The notes: generated from the sequence alone by a model not told the origin. A stretch of DNA of 64,000 nt from Actinomadura kijaniata NBRC 14229 (GCF_001552175.1 NZ_BCQR01000026.1:1-64000); one strand, 5' to 3'; shown: positions 18,011 through 28,151, numbered from the stretch's first letter. Numbers and translations are program-made.

Positions 18011-18703
18011 ATGACCCAGGACCTGACCCGGCCGAGCCTGTCGGACGCGCTGACCGAGCGCGTGCTGGAGCTGATCCGGTCCGACGGCCTGCGCGCCGGG
18101 GACCGGCTCCCCTCGGTGCGCGAGCTGGCCGAGCGGTTCGCGGTGACCGCCCCGACGCTGCGCGAGGCGCTGCGGCGGCTGGAGGCCACCGGCGCGGTGC
18201 GCATGCGGCACGGCTCGGGTGTCTACGTGGGCGCCGGGCTGGAGCGGGTGGTCATCCCCAACCCGAACGTGCGGCGGCTGGCCGGCGGCCAGCTGCTGCA
18301 ACTGCTGGACGCGCGGCTGCTGATCGAGCCGCCGCTGGCGGCGATGGCCGCCCGCCGGGCCGACCCGGCGGACCTGGCCCGGCTCCGGTCGATCCTGGAG
18401 CAGGCCGGGCAGCACCTACGCGGCGAGGACGCCGAGCTGAACCAGATCAACATGACCTTCCACCGCGCCGCCGCGCACGCGGCCGGCAACGACGTGCTGG
18501 ACGAGGTCATCGCCTCGCTGCTGTCGCTGCACGCCACCGAGCAGCGGGAGATCCTGCGGCTGTTCGACGACCGCGTCCGCGACCACGAGGAGCACCTGGC
18601 GATCCTGGCGGCCATCGAGGACGGCGACGCCCGGGCCGCCGAGGAGCTGATGCGGACGCATCTCACCGACGTCAAACGCGTCATAGAGAAGCGCCTGGAC
18701 TGA
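18011..18703 (+). CDS. GntR family regulator, FadR subfamily
   Basis: A 230-residue regulator with an N-terminal winged helix (LTERVLELIRSDGLRAGDRL, SVRELAERFAVTAPTLREALRRLE, about residues 12-70) and a C-terminal helical FCD effector domain (about 90-225) with the usual acidic/histidine metal-binding positions (NQINMTFHRAA, DHEEHLAIL). FadR-type regulators of sugar-acid clusters sense pathway acids and release DNA. ATG 18011 follows GAGGTGG; an upstream TTG at 17984 overlaps the operator and is less likely. It sits centrally in the regulon and has candidate operators at its own gene, at kdgK and at the dioxygenase gene. Confidence 0.88.
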   Translation: MTQDLTRPSLSDALTERVLELIRSDGLRAGDRLPSVRELAERFAVTAPTLREALRRLEATGAVRMRHGSGVYVGAGLERVVIPNPNVRRLAGGQLLQLLDARLLIEPPLAAMAARRADPADLARLRSILEQAGQHLRGEDAELNQINMTFHRAAAHAAGNDVLDEVIASLLSLHATEQREILRLFDDRVRDHEEHLAILAAIEDGDARAAEELMRTHLTDVKRVIEKRLD

Positions 18704-18754
18704 CCACCGTCCGCCACCGCCGTCCGCCACCACCGTCCGCCACCGCCGCCCGCA
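18703..18754. repeat. 26-bp tandem repeat, two copies
   Basis: ACCACCGTCCGCCACCGCCG begins two adjacent 26-base units (18703-18728 and 18729-18754, about 24 of 26 identical). They lie directly after the GntR stop, followed by a pyrimidine-rich leader to the next gene. Confidence 0.7.
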
Positions 18755-18878
18755 CCCCCTCCGGCGGCCCTGCAGGCGTCCCCTCGAACCTCCCCGAACC
18801 CTCCCCGAACCGTCCCTCCGACTCCGATCCCACTCCTCCAAGGGCACCCACCCCCACTCCCCTCAAGGAGGCCCCTCC

Positions 18879-20168
18879 ATGAAGCCGACGATGCCTTCGC
18901 GGGTCACCGCGCTCTCCGCCGCCGCCGTACTGCTCGCGCTGGCGGGCTGCTCCTCGGGCGGCGACTCGGGCGGGGACTCGGCCGGGAAGAAGACCGAGAT
19001 CAAGCTCTACAACGACAAGGGGGCCTGGTCGAAGTACTTCTACGAGATGGGGACGCTGTCCAAGCGGGAGATCGGACTCGGCGTGAAGCCGGTGGGCTAC
19101 ACCGACGAGCCGTCCTACACCGCCTTCATCAAGGCCTCGTTCCGCACCAAGGTCAAGCCGGACCTGTTCACCTGGACCACCGGCGGCCGGCTCCGCGAGA
19201 TCGTCAAGCAGAACCAGGTGGCCGACACCTCGGCGATCTGGCAGGAGGCCGTCGGCAGCGGCGACCTGCCCCGGTCGTTGCAGGACTACTACACCATCGA
19301 CGGCAAGCAGTACTGCGTGCCGCTGAACACCGCCTACTGGGGCATGTTCTACAACAAGAAGATCTTCGCCGAGCACCGGCTGAAGCCGCCCACGACCTGG
19401 GCCGAGCTGATGAGGGTCGCCGACACCCTGAAGAGCAAGGGGCAGGTGCCCTTCCACCACACCACCCCGACCTCGCTGTTCTCGTTCGTCTGGTTCGGGC
19501 AGCTGCTGGCCGGCACCGACCCCGACCTGTACGAGCGGCTGAACACCGGCAAGGCGTCCTACACCGACCCCGGCGTGGTCAAGGTGATGGAGCGCTGGAA
19601 GGGCCTGATCGAGGGCGGCTACTTCAGCGAGCCCGGCGACAAGGCCGACCCCGCCGACCACTTCAAGTCCGGCAAGGCCGCCATGGTCATGTCGGGCACC
19701 TGGTTCAACACCAGCATGACCCAGCGCGGGCTGAAGCAGGGCACCGACTACGGGTTCTTCTTCGTGCCCAACGTCGAGCCGTCGCTGCCCAAGACCTCGC
19801 TGATCTTCGAGAGCGGCCCGCTGTGCTCGCTGCGCAAGGCGCCCGACCCCGAGGCCAGCACGAGGTTCCTCAAGTGGTGGATCACCCCCAAGGCGCAGGA
19901 GACCTGGGCCAACTCGCGCGGCGACGTGTCGGGCAACCCCAAGGTCAAGGCCGCCGACCCGGAACTGGGCGCGATCACCAAGGAGGCGGCGTCCGACAGG
20001 TACCGGCTGGCGCTGCGCTACTTCGAGGCGGCACCGGCGCCGGTGCTGACCGCCGTGCTGGACGGCCTCAGCGGCTTCCTGGTCAAGCCCGGCACCTACA
20101 TGAAGGTGCTCCAGGACATCCAGAAGGCCAACGATCAGTACTGGAAGACGCAGGGAAGCGGAAGCTGA
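18879..20168 (+). CDS. ABC transporter sugar-binding lipoprotein
   Basis: A 429-residue extracellular solute-binding protein of the CUT1 sugar type. A lipoprotein signal ends at the lipobox LALAGC with Cys24, followed by a glycine/serine linker. The mature part has the two-lobed pattern: YCVPLNTAYWGMFYNKKIF, WAELMRVADTL, GKAAMVMSGTW and WWITPKAQETW. It delivers an oligosaccharide to the two permeases that follow at 7-nt spacing and with an overlap. ATG 18879 follows AAGGAGGCC. No ATPase gene is present; actinobacterial CUT1 systems commonly use a shared MsiK-type ATPase encoded elsewhere. Confidence 0.92.
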   Translation: MKPTMPSRVTALSAAAVLLALAGCSSGGDSGGDSAGKKTEIKLYNDKGAWSKYFYEMGTLSKREIGLGVKPVGYTDEPSYTAFIKASFRTKVKPDLFTWTTGGRLREIVKQNQVADTSAIWQEAVGSGDLPRSLQDYYTIDGKQYCVPLNTAYWGMFYNKKIFAEHRLKPPTTWAELMRVADTLKSKGQVPFHHTTPTSLFSFVWFGQLLAGTDPDLYERLNTGKASYTDPGVVKVMERWKGLIEGGYFSEPGDKADPADHFKSGKAAMVMSGTWFNTSMTQRGLKQGTDYGFFFVPNVEPSLPKTSLIFESGPLCSLRKAPDPEASTRFLKWWITPKAQETWANSRGDVSGNPKVKAADPELGAITKEAASDRYRLALRYFEAAPAPVLTAVLDGLSGFLVKPGTYMKVLQDIQKANDQYWKTQGSGS

Positions 20169-20175
20169 CCCGGTC

Positions 20176-21123
20176 ATGAGCGCCCACGAGACCCTTCCCC
20201 GCCCCCGGTCCGCCGCCGGGGGCGGGGACTCCCCACCCCGCGCGCCGCGCGGCACCGGATTCCGGCTGTTCGGCCGGTTCCGCTTCGGCTACCTCTCGCC
20301 GGCCGTGCTGGTCGTGGCCGTCCTGCTCTACCTGCCGTTCCTGTGGACGGTCTACCTGAGCATGACCCGCTACGACGGGCTCGGCTCGCCGGTGTTCACC
20401 GGCCTGGAGAACTACACCCGGCTGCTGGACGACCCGGCGATGCTCACCTCGATCCGCAACACCCTGCTGTGGGTGCTGGGCACCACGGTCCTGCCGGTCG
20501 GCCTGGGCCTGCTGGTGGCGGTGCTGTCCTACGACATCAGGGGCGGCGGCTGGTACCGGCTGCCGTTCCTGCTGCCCTACGCGATGTCGGGCGCGGGCCT
20601 CGGCCTGGTGTGGGGCTTCATCCTCCAGCCCGACGGCGTGGCCAACAAGGTGCTGGGATTCCTCGGGATGCCGGGCGGCGAGACGGCCTTCCTCAACGAC
20701 GGGCCGGAGAACACCCTGGCCATGATCGTGGTGTGGACCTGGCAGCAGCTCGGCGTCAACATGCTGCTGTTCGTGGTCGGCCTCCAGTCGATCCCGCGGG
20801 CGCCGATCGAGGCGGCCCGGCTGGACGGCGCGTCCGGCTGGCGGCTGTTCCGGCACGTGATCTGGCCGCTGATGCGCCCGCTGACCACGGTGGTGGTCGG
20901 CCTGGCGCTGGTGGCCAGCCTGAAGACCTTCGACATCGTCTGGGTGATGACCCAGGGCGGTCCCGGCCGCACCTCCGAGACCCTGGCGGTGACGATGTAC
21001 CGGGACGTGTTCGTCGCCGACGAGTACGGCTACGGATCGGCGATCGCGGTGCTGCTGACCACCGTCACCGGGCTCTCCTCCTACGCCTACATGCGCCGGC
21101 AGACCCGCAGGGAGGACTTCTGA
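20176..21123 (+). CDS. Sugar ABC transporter permease (MalF type)
   Basis: A 315-residue inner-membrane permease. After a polar N-terminal tail of about 35 residues come six predicted membrane segments, beginning LSPAVLVVAVLLYLPFLWTV. The cytoplasmic EAA loop (EAARLDGASGWRLFRHVIWP, about 212-231) that docks the ATPase is intact. The LTRYDG-like periplasmic loop and GLENYTRLLDDP are typical of CUT1 permeases. It starts seven bases after the binding-protein stop and overlaps the second permease (TGATG), so the three form one transcript. Confidence 0.92.
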   Translation: MSAHETLPRPRSAAGGGDSPPRAPRGTGFRLFGRFRFGYLSPAVLVVAVLLYLPFLWTVYLSMTRYDGLGSPVFTGLENYTRLLDDPAMLTSIRNTLLWVLGTTVLPVGLGLLVAVLSYDIRGGGWYRLPFLLPYAMSGAGLGLVWGFILQPDGVANKVLGFLGMPGGETAFLNDGPENTLAMIVVWTWQQLGVNMLLFVVGLQSIPRAPIEAARLDGASGWRLFRHVIWPLMRPLTTVVVGLALVASLKTFDIVWVMTQGGPGRTSETLAVTMYRDVFVADEYGYGSAIAVLLTTVTGLSSYAYMRRQTRREDF

Positions 21124-21956
21124 TGAGCGCACCGCGCGCCGCCGGGACGCTGCGGCGGGCCGTTCTGGTCGCCCTCGGCCTGCTGTGGCTGTTCCCCACC
21201 TACCTCATCGTGGCCAACGCGCTGCGGCCCGCCGACGGCTACCGGCCCGACGACGCGGTCAGGCCGCCGACCGACTTCGCGCTGCTCGCCAACATCGGCG
21301 AGGTCTGGGAGCGCACCGACCTGGAGCAGGGCCTGCTCAGCTCGCTGCTGTACAGCCTGGTCTCCCCGGCGCTGGCGGTGCTGGTCGGAGCGCTGGCCGC
21401 GTACGCGATCGTCGTGCTGCGGCTGCGGCACGGGTTCGCCTGGTTCATGCTGATCTTCGGCGGGACGATCTTCCCGCTGCAGATGCTGCTGGTGCCGCTG
21501 TTCGTCGGCTACAGCCGGTTCGGGCTCTACGACGGCCGGCTCGGCATGGTGCTGGTCTACACCGCGATCAACGTGCCGCTGGCGGCGCTGGTGATGCGCA
21601 ACTTTTTCGGCGGCATCGCGATCTCGGTCTTCGAGGCGGCCCGGATGGACGGCGCCTCCACCTTCGGCATCTTCTGGCGCATCCACCTGCCGCTGTCGTG
21701 GACGGCGCTGGCGGCGGTGTTCGTGCTGGAGTTCACCTTCGTCTGGAACGACCTGCTGTTCGGGCTCACCCTCACCCAGTCCGAGACCGTCCGCCCGGCG
21801 ATGACCGAGCTGGCCGCGCTGACCACCGACGTCTACGCCGGGACCCCGGTGCCGGTCGCGCTCGCCGCCGGCCTGGTGGTCTCGGTCCCCACCGTGGCGC
21901 TGTTCCTGCTCACCCAGCGGCTGTTCACCCGCGGTCTCACGCTCACCCAGGTCTGA
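21123..21956 (+). CDS. Sugar ABC transporter permease (MalG type)
   Basis: A 277-residue partner permease with six predicted membrane segments, starting LRRAVLVALGLLWLFPTYLI. The EAA loop EAARMDGASTFGIFWRIHLP (about 178-197) is intact, and the C-terminal LTRGLTLTQV ending matches MalG-type proteins. ATG 21123 shares a base with the stop of the first permease. Together they form the transmembrane pore for the carbohydrate delivered by the lipoprotein at 18879. Confidence 0.92.
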   Translation: MSAPRAAGTLRRAVLVALGLLWLFPTYLIVANALRPADGYRPDDAVRPPTDFALLANIGEVWERTDLEQGLLSSLLYSLVSPALAVLVGALAAYAIVVLRLRHGFAWFMLIFGGTIFPLQMLLVPLFVGYSRFGLYDGRLGMVLVYTAINVPLAALVMRNFFGGIAISVFEAARMDGASTFGIFWRIHLPLSWTALAAVFVLEFTFVWNDLLFGLTLTQSETVRPAMTELAALTTDVYAGTPVPVALAAGLVVSVPTVALFLLTQRLFTRGLTLTQV

Positions 21957-22003
21957 CCCTCCCGCAGATCCGGCCCCCGCACCGAAAGGTTCGACGAGTA
22001 ACG

Positions 22004-25000
22004 ATGACGAGTCGCCTCCTCCAGGCCAGCCTCGGCTCGCCCGACTACGACGGCATCCGCGAGGCCCTGCGCCAGGACACCTCCGCCGAGGTGCTGGCGG
22101 TGCGCGGGCTGAGCGTCCGCGCCGCCGTGCTGCCCCTGTTCCGCCGCGACGACGCCGGGCGGCTGCGGCAGGCCGTCCGGCTCTCGGTGTCCGGGGAGCA
22201 CGGGCCGGACCTGGAACTGACGCTGCGCGAGCCGGACGGCCCGGTGCTGGCCGCCGGCCGTCCCGGCGGGAACGGCCAGGTCGACCTGCTGGTGCCCGAG
22301 GTGCACGCGCCGCGCCGGGTCACCCTGGAGGTGCGCGACGTCACCGGCCTGGTCGGCGCGGCCCAGGTGGAGGTCACCCCGCAGCGCAAGTGGAACGTCT
22401 TCGTCGTCCACCACTCCCACCTGGACATCGGCTACACCGACCCGCAGGGCGTCGTGCTGCGCCACCACCTGGACTACCTGGACGCGGCGCTGCGGCTGAG
22501 CCGGGAGACCGCCGACTGGCCCGACGACGCGCGGTTCCGCTGGTCGGTGGAGTCGTCGCTGCCCGCGCTGCGCTGGCTGGAGGCCCGGCCGGAGGCGACC
22601 GTCGCCGAGTTCGTGGACCGTTCCCGGGCCGGGCAGATCGAGGTCACCGCCTTCCCGATGCAGCTGCACACCGAGGCGTGCTCGGCCGAGGAGCTGTACC
22701 GGCAGCTGCGGCACGTCGCCGACCTGCGCGAACGGCACGGCATCCAGGTGCGGTCGGCGATGCACACCGACATCCCCGGCGCGGTCGTCGGCGTCGTGGA
22801 CGCGCTCAGCGCCGCCGGGGTGCGCTACCTGTCGGCCGCGCACAACTGGGCCGGGCGGTCGGTCCCGTACGTGACCGGCGGCGACGGCCTCGGCCGCCCG
22901 TTCCGGTGGCGCGCCCCCAGCGGCCGCGAGCTGATCGTCTGGTTCACCGACACCCCGCACGGCATGGCCTACATGGAGGGCAACACCGTCGGCCTGGTGG
23001 ACGGCTACGACCTCGCCGAGGACCTGCTGCCGCGCTACCTGGAGGCGCTGGCCGAGCGGCCCTACCCCTACGGCCCGGGGACGTTCGGCTGGTACGCCGC
23101 GCCGGGCCAGGTCGGCGCCGCCAAGGCCCCGGACGTGCTGGACGCGGTCCACCTGCGGGTGCAGGGCGCGCACGCCGACAACGCCGGGCCGTCGATCGTG
23201 CCGGCGCAGATCGTCCGCCGCTGGAACCAGACCTGGGACTACCCGCGGCTGCGCACGGCCACCAACTCCGAGTTCTTCGAGCACGTCGAGCGCGAGCACG
23301 GCGACCGGCTCCAGACCCACGAGGGCGACTGGACCGACTGGTGGGCCGACGGCCTCGGCTCCGGGGCCCGCCCGCTGGGTTACGTGCGGCGCGCCCAGAG
23401 CACGCTGCGCGCCGCCGAGACGCTGCACGCGTTCGCCGACGTGCGTGCGGGCGAGGACGGCGGCGCCACCGGGGCGATCGACGACGCCTACGACCTGGCG
23501 GCGCTGTTCGACGAGCACACCTGGGGCGCGGCCAACCCCTGGGAGGACGCCGAGGAGGCCGGCGACTCCGGCGGCCTGCAGTGGGGACGCAAGTCCTCGT
23601 TCGCCTACCAGGCCCACGACGACGCCGCCGACCTGCTGCACGCGGGCGCGCACCGGTTCGGCGCGACGTTCGGGCCCGCGCCCGGCGCGCTGGCCTCGTT
23701 CGTCGTGGTCAACCCCGGCACCGCCGCCCGCACCGACGTGGTGCGCGCCTTCCTGCCGCGCGACGTGGTCGCGGTGGACGTCCCCATCGCCCTGGTGGAC
23801 GCCCGGACGGGCGAGCGGGTGCCGCACCACGAGCGGGAGGTCGACCCCGACGAGTGGCCGACCCGCCCCATCGGCCGCCACCTGGAGGCCGTGCTGCCCG
23901 ACGTGCCGGGCCTCGGCCACGTCCGCCTGGACGTGCTGCCCGGCGACGCCCCGGCGGCCGCTCCGCAGGACCTCGGCCTGGACGGCACCATCGAGAACGA
24001 GTACTACCGGGTGGCCTACGACGTGCGTAAGGGCCACCTGGTCTCGGTGTTCGACAAGTCCGCCGGGCGCGAGCTGGTCAACCCCGACGCCGCGGGCGGC
24101 TTCGGCCAGTACATCTACGACCGGTACGCCACCGCGCCGCACTTCAACCACATGTCCGGGCACATGCTGGTGCACGACAAGACGCTGCTCGGCGACCGCG
24201 CCATCGGCGGCCACGCCAGCATCGTGCGGGCCGAGCGCACCCCGGCGGGGGAGCGGCTGGTGGTCGAGCTGCACGGCAAGGGCACCGACTGGGTGCGCAC
24301 CACGATCGAGCTGTACGCCGGGGTGCCGCGCCTGGACCTGCGCTACCAGCTCGCCAAGCAGCCGACCCCGGCCAAGGAGGCGGTGTTCTTCTCCTTCCCG
24401 TTCGCGGCCGGGGGCGCGCCGAGCGCGTGGGAGCTGACCGGTGGGGTGGGCGGCACCGAGGTGCCGAGCGTGCCGGGGTCCGCCGAGCACATGCGCCCGA
24501 TCCGGCACTGGGTGGCGTTCGAGGACCCGGACCTGTCGGTGGCGTGGGCGACGCTGGAGGCGCCGCTCGTGCAGTTCGGCTCCATCCACATGCCGTACGC
24601 GCCGTTCCCGCCGACGCTGGAGGAGGAGCCGGCCACCGTCTACTCGTGGGCGCTGAACAACATCTGGGACACCAACTTCCCCTCCCAGCAGCAGGGCGAG
24701 ACCACCTTCCGGTACGCGGTCTCCTCCTCCGCCGGGACCGGTGGCCGCCGCCTGGGCGCGATCACCGCCGCCGGGCTCACCGACGCGTTCGTCGCGACCC
24801 TGGCCACCGGCCCCGAGCCGGGCCCGGCCTCCGGCGTGCTGCTGGCGGTGGACGACCCGGACGTGCTGGTCACCTCCGTCGGCCGCTCCCGGCACGGCCA
24901 CCCCCTGCTGGTGCGGCTCCAGTCGCTGTCCGCCGACCCGGTGGAGACCGGGCTGCGGGTGCCCGGGGCGCGCCGCGCCTGGGTCAGCGACGGCCTGGAG

Positions 25001-25090
25001 CACGACCCGGCCGAGCTGCCGGTCCGCGACGCCGCCATGACCGTCCGGCTGCCCGGCTGCGGGATCGCCGCCGTCGCCGTCGAGCTCTGA
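22004..25090 (+). CDS. Glycoside hydrolase family 38-type (alpha-mannosidase-like) enzyme
   Basis: A 1028-residue cytosolic enzyme with the GH38 layout: a beta-rich N-terminus (1-125), a catalytic barrel opening with [12 protein letters not shown] (metal ligands His139 and Asp141), AMHTDIPG with the candidate nucleophile Asp255, [12 protein letters not shown], and beta-sandwich C-terminal domains from about 650. GH38 enzymes are zinc-dependent retaining alpha-mannosidases; here the usual DPGW is DIGY, as in divergent bacterial members, so another alpha-glycoside is possible. No signal peptide is present, so it works on imported oligosaccharide. It lies between the importer and the dehydratase gene, 47 bases after the permease. 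Confidence 0.85.
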   Translation: MTSRLLQASLGSPDYDGIREALRQDTSAEVLAVRGLSVRAAVLPLFRRDDAGRLRQAVRLSVSGEHGPDLELTLREPDGPVLAAGRPGGNGQVDLLVPEVHAPRRVTLEVRDVTGLVGAAQVEVTPQRKWNVFVVHHSHLDIGYTDPQGVVLRHHLDYLDAALRLSRETADWPDDARFRWSVESSLPALRWLEARPEATVAEFVDRSRAGQIEVTAFPMQLHTEACSAEELYRQLRHVADLRERHGIQVRSAMHTDIPGAVVGVVDALSAAGVRYLSAAHNWAGRSVPYVTGGDGLGRPFRWRAPSGRELIVWFTDTPHGMAYMEGNTVGLVDGYDLAEDLLPRYLEALAERPYPYGPGTFGWYAAPGQVGAAKAPDVLDAVHLRVQGAHADNAGPSIVPAQIVRRWNQTWDYPRLRTATNSEFFEHVEREHGDRLQTHEGDWTDWWADGLGSGARPLGYVRRAQSTLRAAETLHAFADVRAGEDGGATGAIDDAYDLAALFDEHTWGAANPWEDAEEAGDSGGLQWGRKSSFAYQAHDDAADLLHAGAHRFGATFGPAPGALASFVVVNPGTAARTDVVRAFLPRDVVAVDVPIALVDARTGERVPHHEREVDPDEWPTRPIGRHLEAVLPDVPGLGHVRLDVLPGDAPAAAPQDLGLDGTIENEYYRVAYDVRKGHLVSVFDKSAGRELVNPDAAGGFGQYIYDRYATAPHFNHMSGHMLVHDKTLLGDRAIGGHASIVRAERTPAGERLVVELHGKGTDWVRTTIELYAGVPRLDLRYQLAKQPTPAKEAVFFSFPFAAGGAPSAWELTGGVGGTEVPSVPGSAEHMRPIRHWVAFEDPDLSVAWATLEAPLVQFGSIHMPYAPFPPTLEEEPATVYSWALNNIWDTNFPSQQQGETTFRYAVSSSAGTGGRRLGAITAAGLTDAFVATLATGPEPGPASGVLLAVDDPDVLVTSVGRSRHGHPLLVRLQSLSADPVETGLRVPGARRAWVSDGLEHDPAELPVRDAAMTVRLPGCGIAAVAVEL

Positions 25091-25104
25091 CCACCGATCG
25101 GACA

Positions 25105-26343
25105 ATGCCCATGAAGATCACAGACATCCGGGCCACCACCGTGGCGGTGCCGCTGGAGGCGCCGCTGCTGCACAGCAACGGCGCGCACTGGGGCCGGTTC
25201 GTGCGCACGATCGTGGAGGTCGAGGCCGACAACGGGCTGGTCGGGCTCGGCGAGCTGGGCGGCGGCGGGCAGAGCGCCGAACGCGCGGTGACCGCCCTGA
25301 CCGCCTACCTGCGCGGGCACGACCCGTTCGAGCTGGAGAACCTCCGCTTCAAGATCGCCAACCCGACGGCGTCGCTCTACAACAACCGCACCCAGCTGCT
25401 GGCCGCGATCGAGTTCGCCTGCATCGACCTGATCGGGCAGCACTTGGGCGTGCCCGCCCACGACCTGCTGGGCGGCCGGGTGCGCGACAGCGTGCCGTTC
25501 GCCTCGTACCTGTTCTACCGGTACGCCTCCGGGGCACACGCCGAGGTCCGCACCCCCGGCCAGCTCGTCGAGCACGCCAGGGCCCTCAAGGAGCGGCACG
25601 GGTTCACCGTGCACAAGCTGAAGGGCGGGGTCTTCCCCCCCGACTACGAGCTGGAGTGCTACCGGGCGCTGGCCGCCGCGTTCCCGCAGGACCGGCTGCG
25701 CTACGACCCCAACGCCGTGCTGAGCCTGGACGAGGGCGTGCGGTTCGGCAGGGCGATCGAGGACCTGAACAACGACTACCTCGAGGACCCCGTGTGGGGG
25801 CTGGAGGGGCTGCGGCAGGTCCGCGAGCGGGTCGCGATGCCGCTGGCCACCAACACCGTCGTGGTGAACTTCGAGCAGCTCGCCGCCAACGTGCTGCGGC
25901 GCAGCGTGGACGTGGTGCTGCTCGACACCACCTTCTGGGGCGGCATCCGGCCGTGCGTGAAGGCGGCCGGGGTGTGCGAGACCTTCCAGGTCGGCGTGGC
26001 GGTGCACTCCTCGGGCGAGCTGGGCGTGCAGCTGGCCACGATGCTGCACCTGGGGGCGGTCCTGCCGAACCTCACCTACGCCGCCGACGCGCACTACCAC
26101 CAGCTCGCCGACGACGTCATCGAGGGCGGGCCGCTGCCGTACCGCGACGGCCGGATCGCGGTGCCGTCCGGGCCCGGCCTGGGCGTCCGGCTGGACCGCG
26201 GCAAGCTCGCCGAGTACGCCGAGCTGTACCGGGAGCTGGGCGACTACCCCTACGACCGCGACCCGGGCCGCGAAGGCTGGTACCCCACGGTGCCCAACCA
26301 GCGCTGGGCCGATCCGGACGTCCCCCTGGACGCGCTGTCGTGA
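25105..26343 (+). CDS. Enolase-superfamily sugar-acid dehydratase (glucarate dehydratase-like)
   Basis: A 412-residue enzyme with an N-terminal capping domain (1-130) and a C-terminal barrel. The full catalytic set of the glucarate dehydratase group is visible: KLK (Lys171, Lys173), Asp201 in YDPNAV, Glu227-Asp228 in YLEDP, Asn250 in ATN, Asp274 in LLDTTFWGG and His301 in HSSGELG. Such enzymes remove water from an aldonate or aldarate to give a 2-keto-3-deoxy acid, exactly the substrate class of the KDG kinase in this regulon. ATG 25105 or ATG 25111 may be used; ribosome sites are weak. It ends the operon before a strong terminator. Confidence 0.88.
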   Translation: MPMKITDIRATTVAVPLEAPLLHSNGAHWGRFVRTIVEVEADNGLVGLGELGGGGQSAERAVTALTAYLRGHDPFELENLRFKIANPTASLYNNRTQLLAAIEFACIDLIGQHLGVPAHDLLGGRVRDSVPFASYLFYRYASGAHAEVRTPGQLVEHARALKERHGFTVHKLKGGVFPPDYELECYRALAAAFPQDRLRYDPNAVLSLDEGVRFGRAIEDLNNDYLEDPVWGLEGLRQVRERVAMPLATNTVVVNFEQLAANVLRRSVDVVLLDTTFWGGIRPCVKAAGVCETFQVGVAVHSSGELGVQLATMLHLGAVLPNLTYAADAHYHQLADDVIEGGPLPYRDGRIAVPSGPGLGVRLDRGKLAEYAELYRELGDYPYDRDPGREGWYPTVPNQRWADPDVPLDALS

Positions 26344-26405
26344 GGCGGTAGCGGCCCCGCCAGCGCGGCCGGACAGGAAGAGCCGGTTCCATCCTGGCGC
26401 GCTCG

Positions 26406-26448
26406 CCGGTGGGTGGCCGCCGGTACACCCTCGGCGGCCACCCACCGG
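26406..26448. terminator. Bidirectional hairpin terminator
   Basis: Perfect 17-base arms (26406-26422 and 26432-26448) around a nine-base loop, between the convergent dehydratase and SRPBCC genes. The symmetry allows it to serve both strands. Confidence 0.8.
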
Positions 26449-26457
26449 CTCGTTCCG

Positions 26458-26919
26458 CTAGTCAGAGCCGGCTGGCGGAGCGTGCAGGCCGGCGGCGTGT
26501 TCGGCGAGGCCGGTCGCCATGGCCTGCATGAAGCGGCGGAGGTACCACTGGAAGAACCAGCGCATCCCCCGGCGCGCCCGATACGTGCCATGCCAGTGAA
26601 TCCGTGTTCCGCCGCCGGGGAGTTCGTGCAGCTCGACGGCGGCGCGGTAGTCGGCCATCTGCGGGATTTCCACGCCCTCGTACGCGAATCGGCGCTCGGG
26701 GTCGAGGGCGGTGATCCGCTCCTTGGTGACGCCCTTCCCCAGGCGGAAGGCGCGGATCGCTCCGACGCCGTCTCGGCCGTCGGACGAGAGATTCCGCGAC
26801 CGACCGGGTTCCAGCGCGTCGATACGCGACCATTCGGGCCAGCTCCGCGGGTTGAGCAGCAACGCCCACACCACGGCCGGTGGCGCCGTCGAGTCGGCGG
26901 TGACGTCGTACGACTGCAT
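26458..26919 (-). CDS. SRPBCC family protein (polyketide cyclase/START-like)
   Basis: A 153-residue helix-grip protein. It opens with the typical MQSYDVTADSTAPPAVVWALLLNPRSWPEW, where the aromatic NPRSWPEW turn forms the pocket mouth, continues with alternating strands (RITALDPERRFAYEG) and ends with a long C-terminal helix containing RRFMQAMATGLAEHA. Such proteins bind small hydrophobic ligands. ATG 26919 follows GAGGAG; the open frame extends to 27342 but overlaps the upstream hydrolase. It lies 11 bases after the epoxide hydrolase and is probably co-transcribed, perhaps binding a related substrate. Confidence 0.82.
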   Translation of the reverse strand: MQSYDVTADSTAPPAVVWALLLNPRSWPEWSRIDALEPGRSRNLSSDGRDGVGAIRAFRLGKGVTKERITALDPERRFAYEGVEIPQMADYRAAVELHELPGGGTRIHWHGTYRARRGMRWFFQWYLRRFMQAMATGLAEHAAGLHAPPAGSD

Positions 26920-26930
26920 TCCAGGGCTCC

Positions 26931-28151
26931 TCACGCCGTCCGGCCGCCGGACGGGGCCGGTTGGTCCCGCACCTGGCGGAACGCGTTCCTGATCTCGGAC
27001 ACCAGCAGGTCCGGCTGTTCCAGGCCGGGAAAGTGCCCGCCGCGATCCAGCTCGTTCCACGAGCGGAGGTCGCGGTAGCGACGCTCGGCCCAGCGGCGGG
27101 CGGTCGGCCACGGGTCGGCCGGGAACAGCGAGCAGGCGGTGGGGACGGTCACCGGTCGCGCGTTCTCCTCCTCCGCGCTGCGCGGCACCCACCTCATCGC
27201 CTCCCAGTACCACCGGGACGTGGAGGCGCCCGTGCCGGTCAGCCAGTAGAGCGCGATGGTGTCGACCTGCTGCGACATGCTCACGCCGCCACCGACCTCG
27301 GGCCGGGTGTCGGCGTAGGCGGTGAGCTTCTCGCCGAGCCACGCGGCCAGCCCGGCGGGCGAGTCGAGCAGGGAGTAGCCGAGCGTCTGCGGGCGCGTGC
27401 CCATCAGCATCCCGAAGCCGTAGCCGTCCGTCAGGTGCAGGTCACGCCGGTCCAGCATGCGCCGTTCGGCCGGGTCCGGCGCGGTCCGGTCCTCTGGCAG
27501 CGGGGACGCCGGCGGCATCGTCAGGTGCAGGGCCGCGACGCGTTCCGGAGCAAGGCGCGCCAGCTCGGTGCTCACGTGAGCACCCCAGTCCCCGCCGTGC
27601 GCTCCGAAACGCCGGTAGCCGAGCGCGGTCATCAGCTCGGCCCACGCCCGGGCGGTGCGGCCAGGGTGCCAGCCCCGCTCACGCGGGCGGTCGCTGAATC
27701 CGAACCCCGGCAGCGCCGGGACGACCACATGGAAGGCGTCCCGCGCGGAACCGCCGTGGGCGACCGGATCGCTGAGCGGTCCGAGCACGTTCTCGAACTC
27801 GAGCACCGACCCGGGCCAGCCATGCGTCAGCAGCAGGGGCAGCGCCGTCGGCTCTGGTGAGCGGACGTGCCAGAACGCGATTCCCAGTCCGTCAAGGCGT
27901 ATCCGGTAGTGCGGGATCGCGTTCCACCGCGCTTCCCTCGCGCGCCAGTCGTGCCGCCGCCACGCGTCCAACAACGCCGTCAGCCGCCGCAGCTCGATTC
28001 CCTGCGTCGCGTCCGGCACCGTCTCGGGTTCGGGAAGCCGCACCCGTTCCAGACGAGCACTCAGGTCGGTCAGATGGTGGTCGGGGACGTGGACGGTGAA
28101 GGGCTCGATCTCGGGCATCGCCGCCACCTCACCGACGGGGAGGTCGGTCAT
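26931..28151 (-). CDS. Epoxide hydrolase (EHN-domain alpha/beta hydrolase)
   Basis: A 406-residue soluble epoxide hydrolase. The N-terminal EHN lid domain (about 12-95, with IEPFTVHVPDHHLTDLSARL) precedes the alpha/beta core. Visible motifs are HGWPGS (110-115, oxyanion loop), GGDWG with nucleophile Asp188, and a C-terminal RGGHFPGLEQP carrying the catalytic histidine. These enzymes open epoxides to diols through an alkyl-enzyme ester. It follows an AraC gene on the same strand (60-base gap) and precedes the SRPBCC gene, so AraC, hydrolase and SRPBCC may form one operon. The natural epoxide is unknown. Confidence 0.87.
   Translation of the reverse strand: MTDLPVGEVAAMPEIEPFTVHVPDHHLTDLSARLERVRLPEPETVPDATQGIELRRLTALLDAWRRHDWRAREARWNAIPHYRIRLDGLGIAFWHVRSPEPTALPLLLTHGWPGSVLEFENVLGPLSDPVAHGGSARDAFHVVVPALPGFGFSDRPRERGWHPGRTARAWAELMTALGYRRFGAHGGDWGAHVSTELARLAPERVAALHLTMPPASPLPEDRTAPDPAERRMLDRRDLHLTDGYGFGMLMGTRPQTLGYSLLDSPAGLAAWLGEKLTAYADTRPEVGGGVSMSQQVDTIALYWLTGTGASTSRWYWEAMRWVPRSAEEENARPVTVPTACSLFPADPWPTARRWAERRYRDLRSWNELDRGGHFPGLEQPDLLVSEIRNAFRQVRDQPAPSGGRTA

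Noticed and set aside
18703..18754. CRISPR-like or operator repeat after the GntR gene
   Set aside because: The two 26-bp units are directly adjacent with no spacer and no dyad, so this is a simple tandem duplication.
21833..25105. Open frame of over 1000 codons on the minus strand opposite the GH38-type gene
   Set aside because: Antisense shadow; the plus strand carries recognisable permease and glycosidase motifs.
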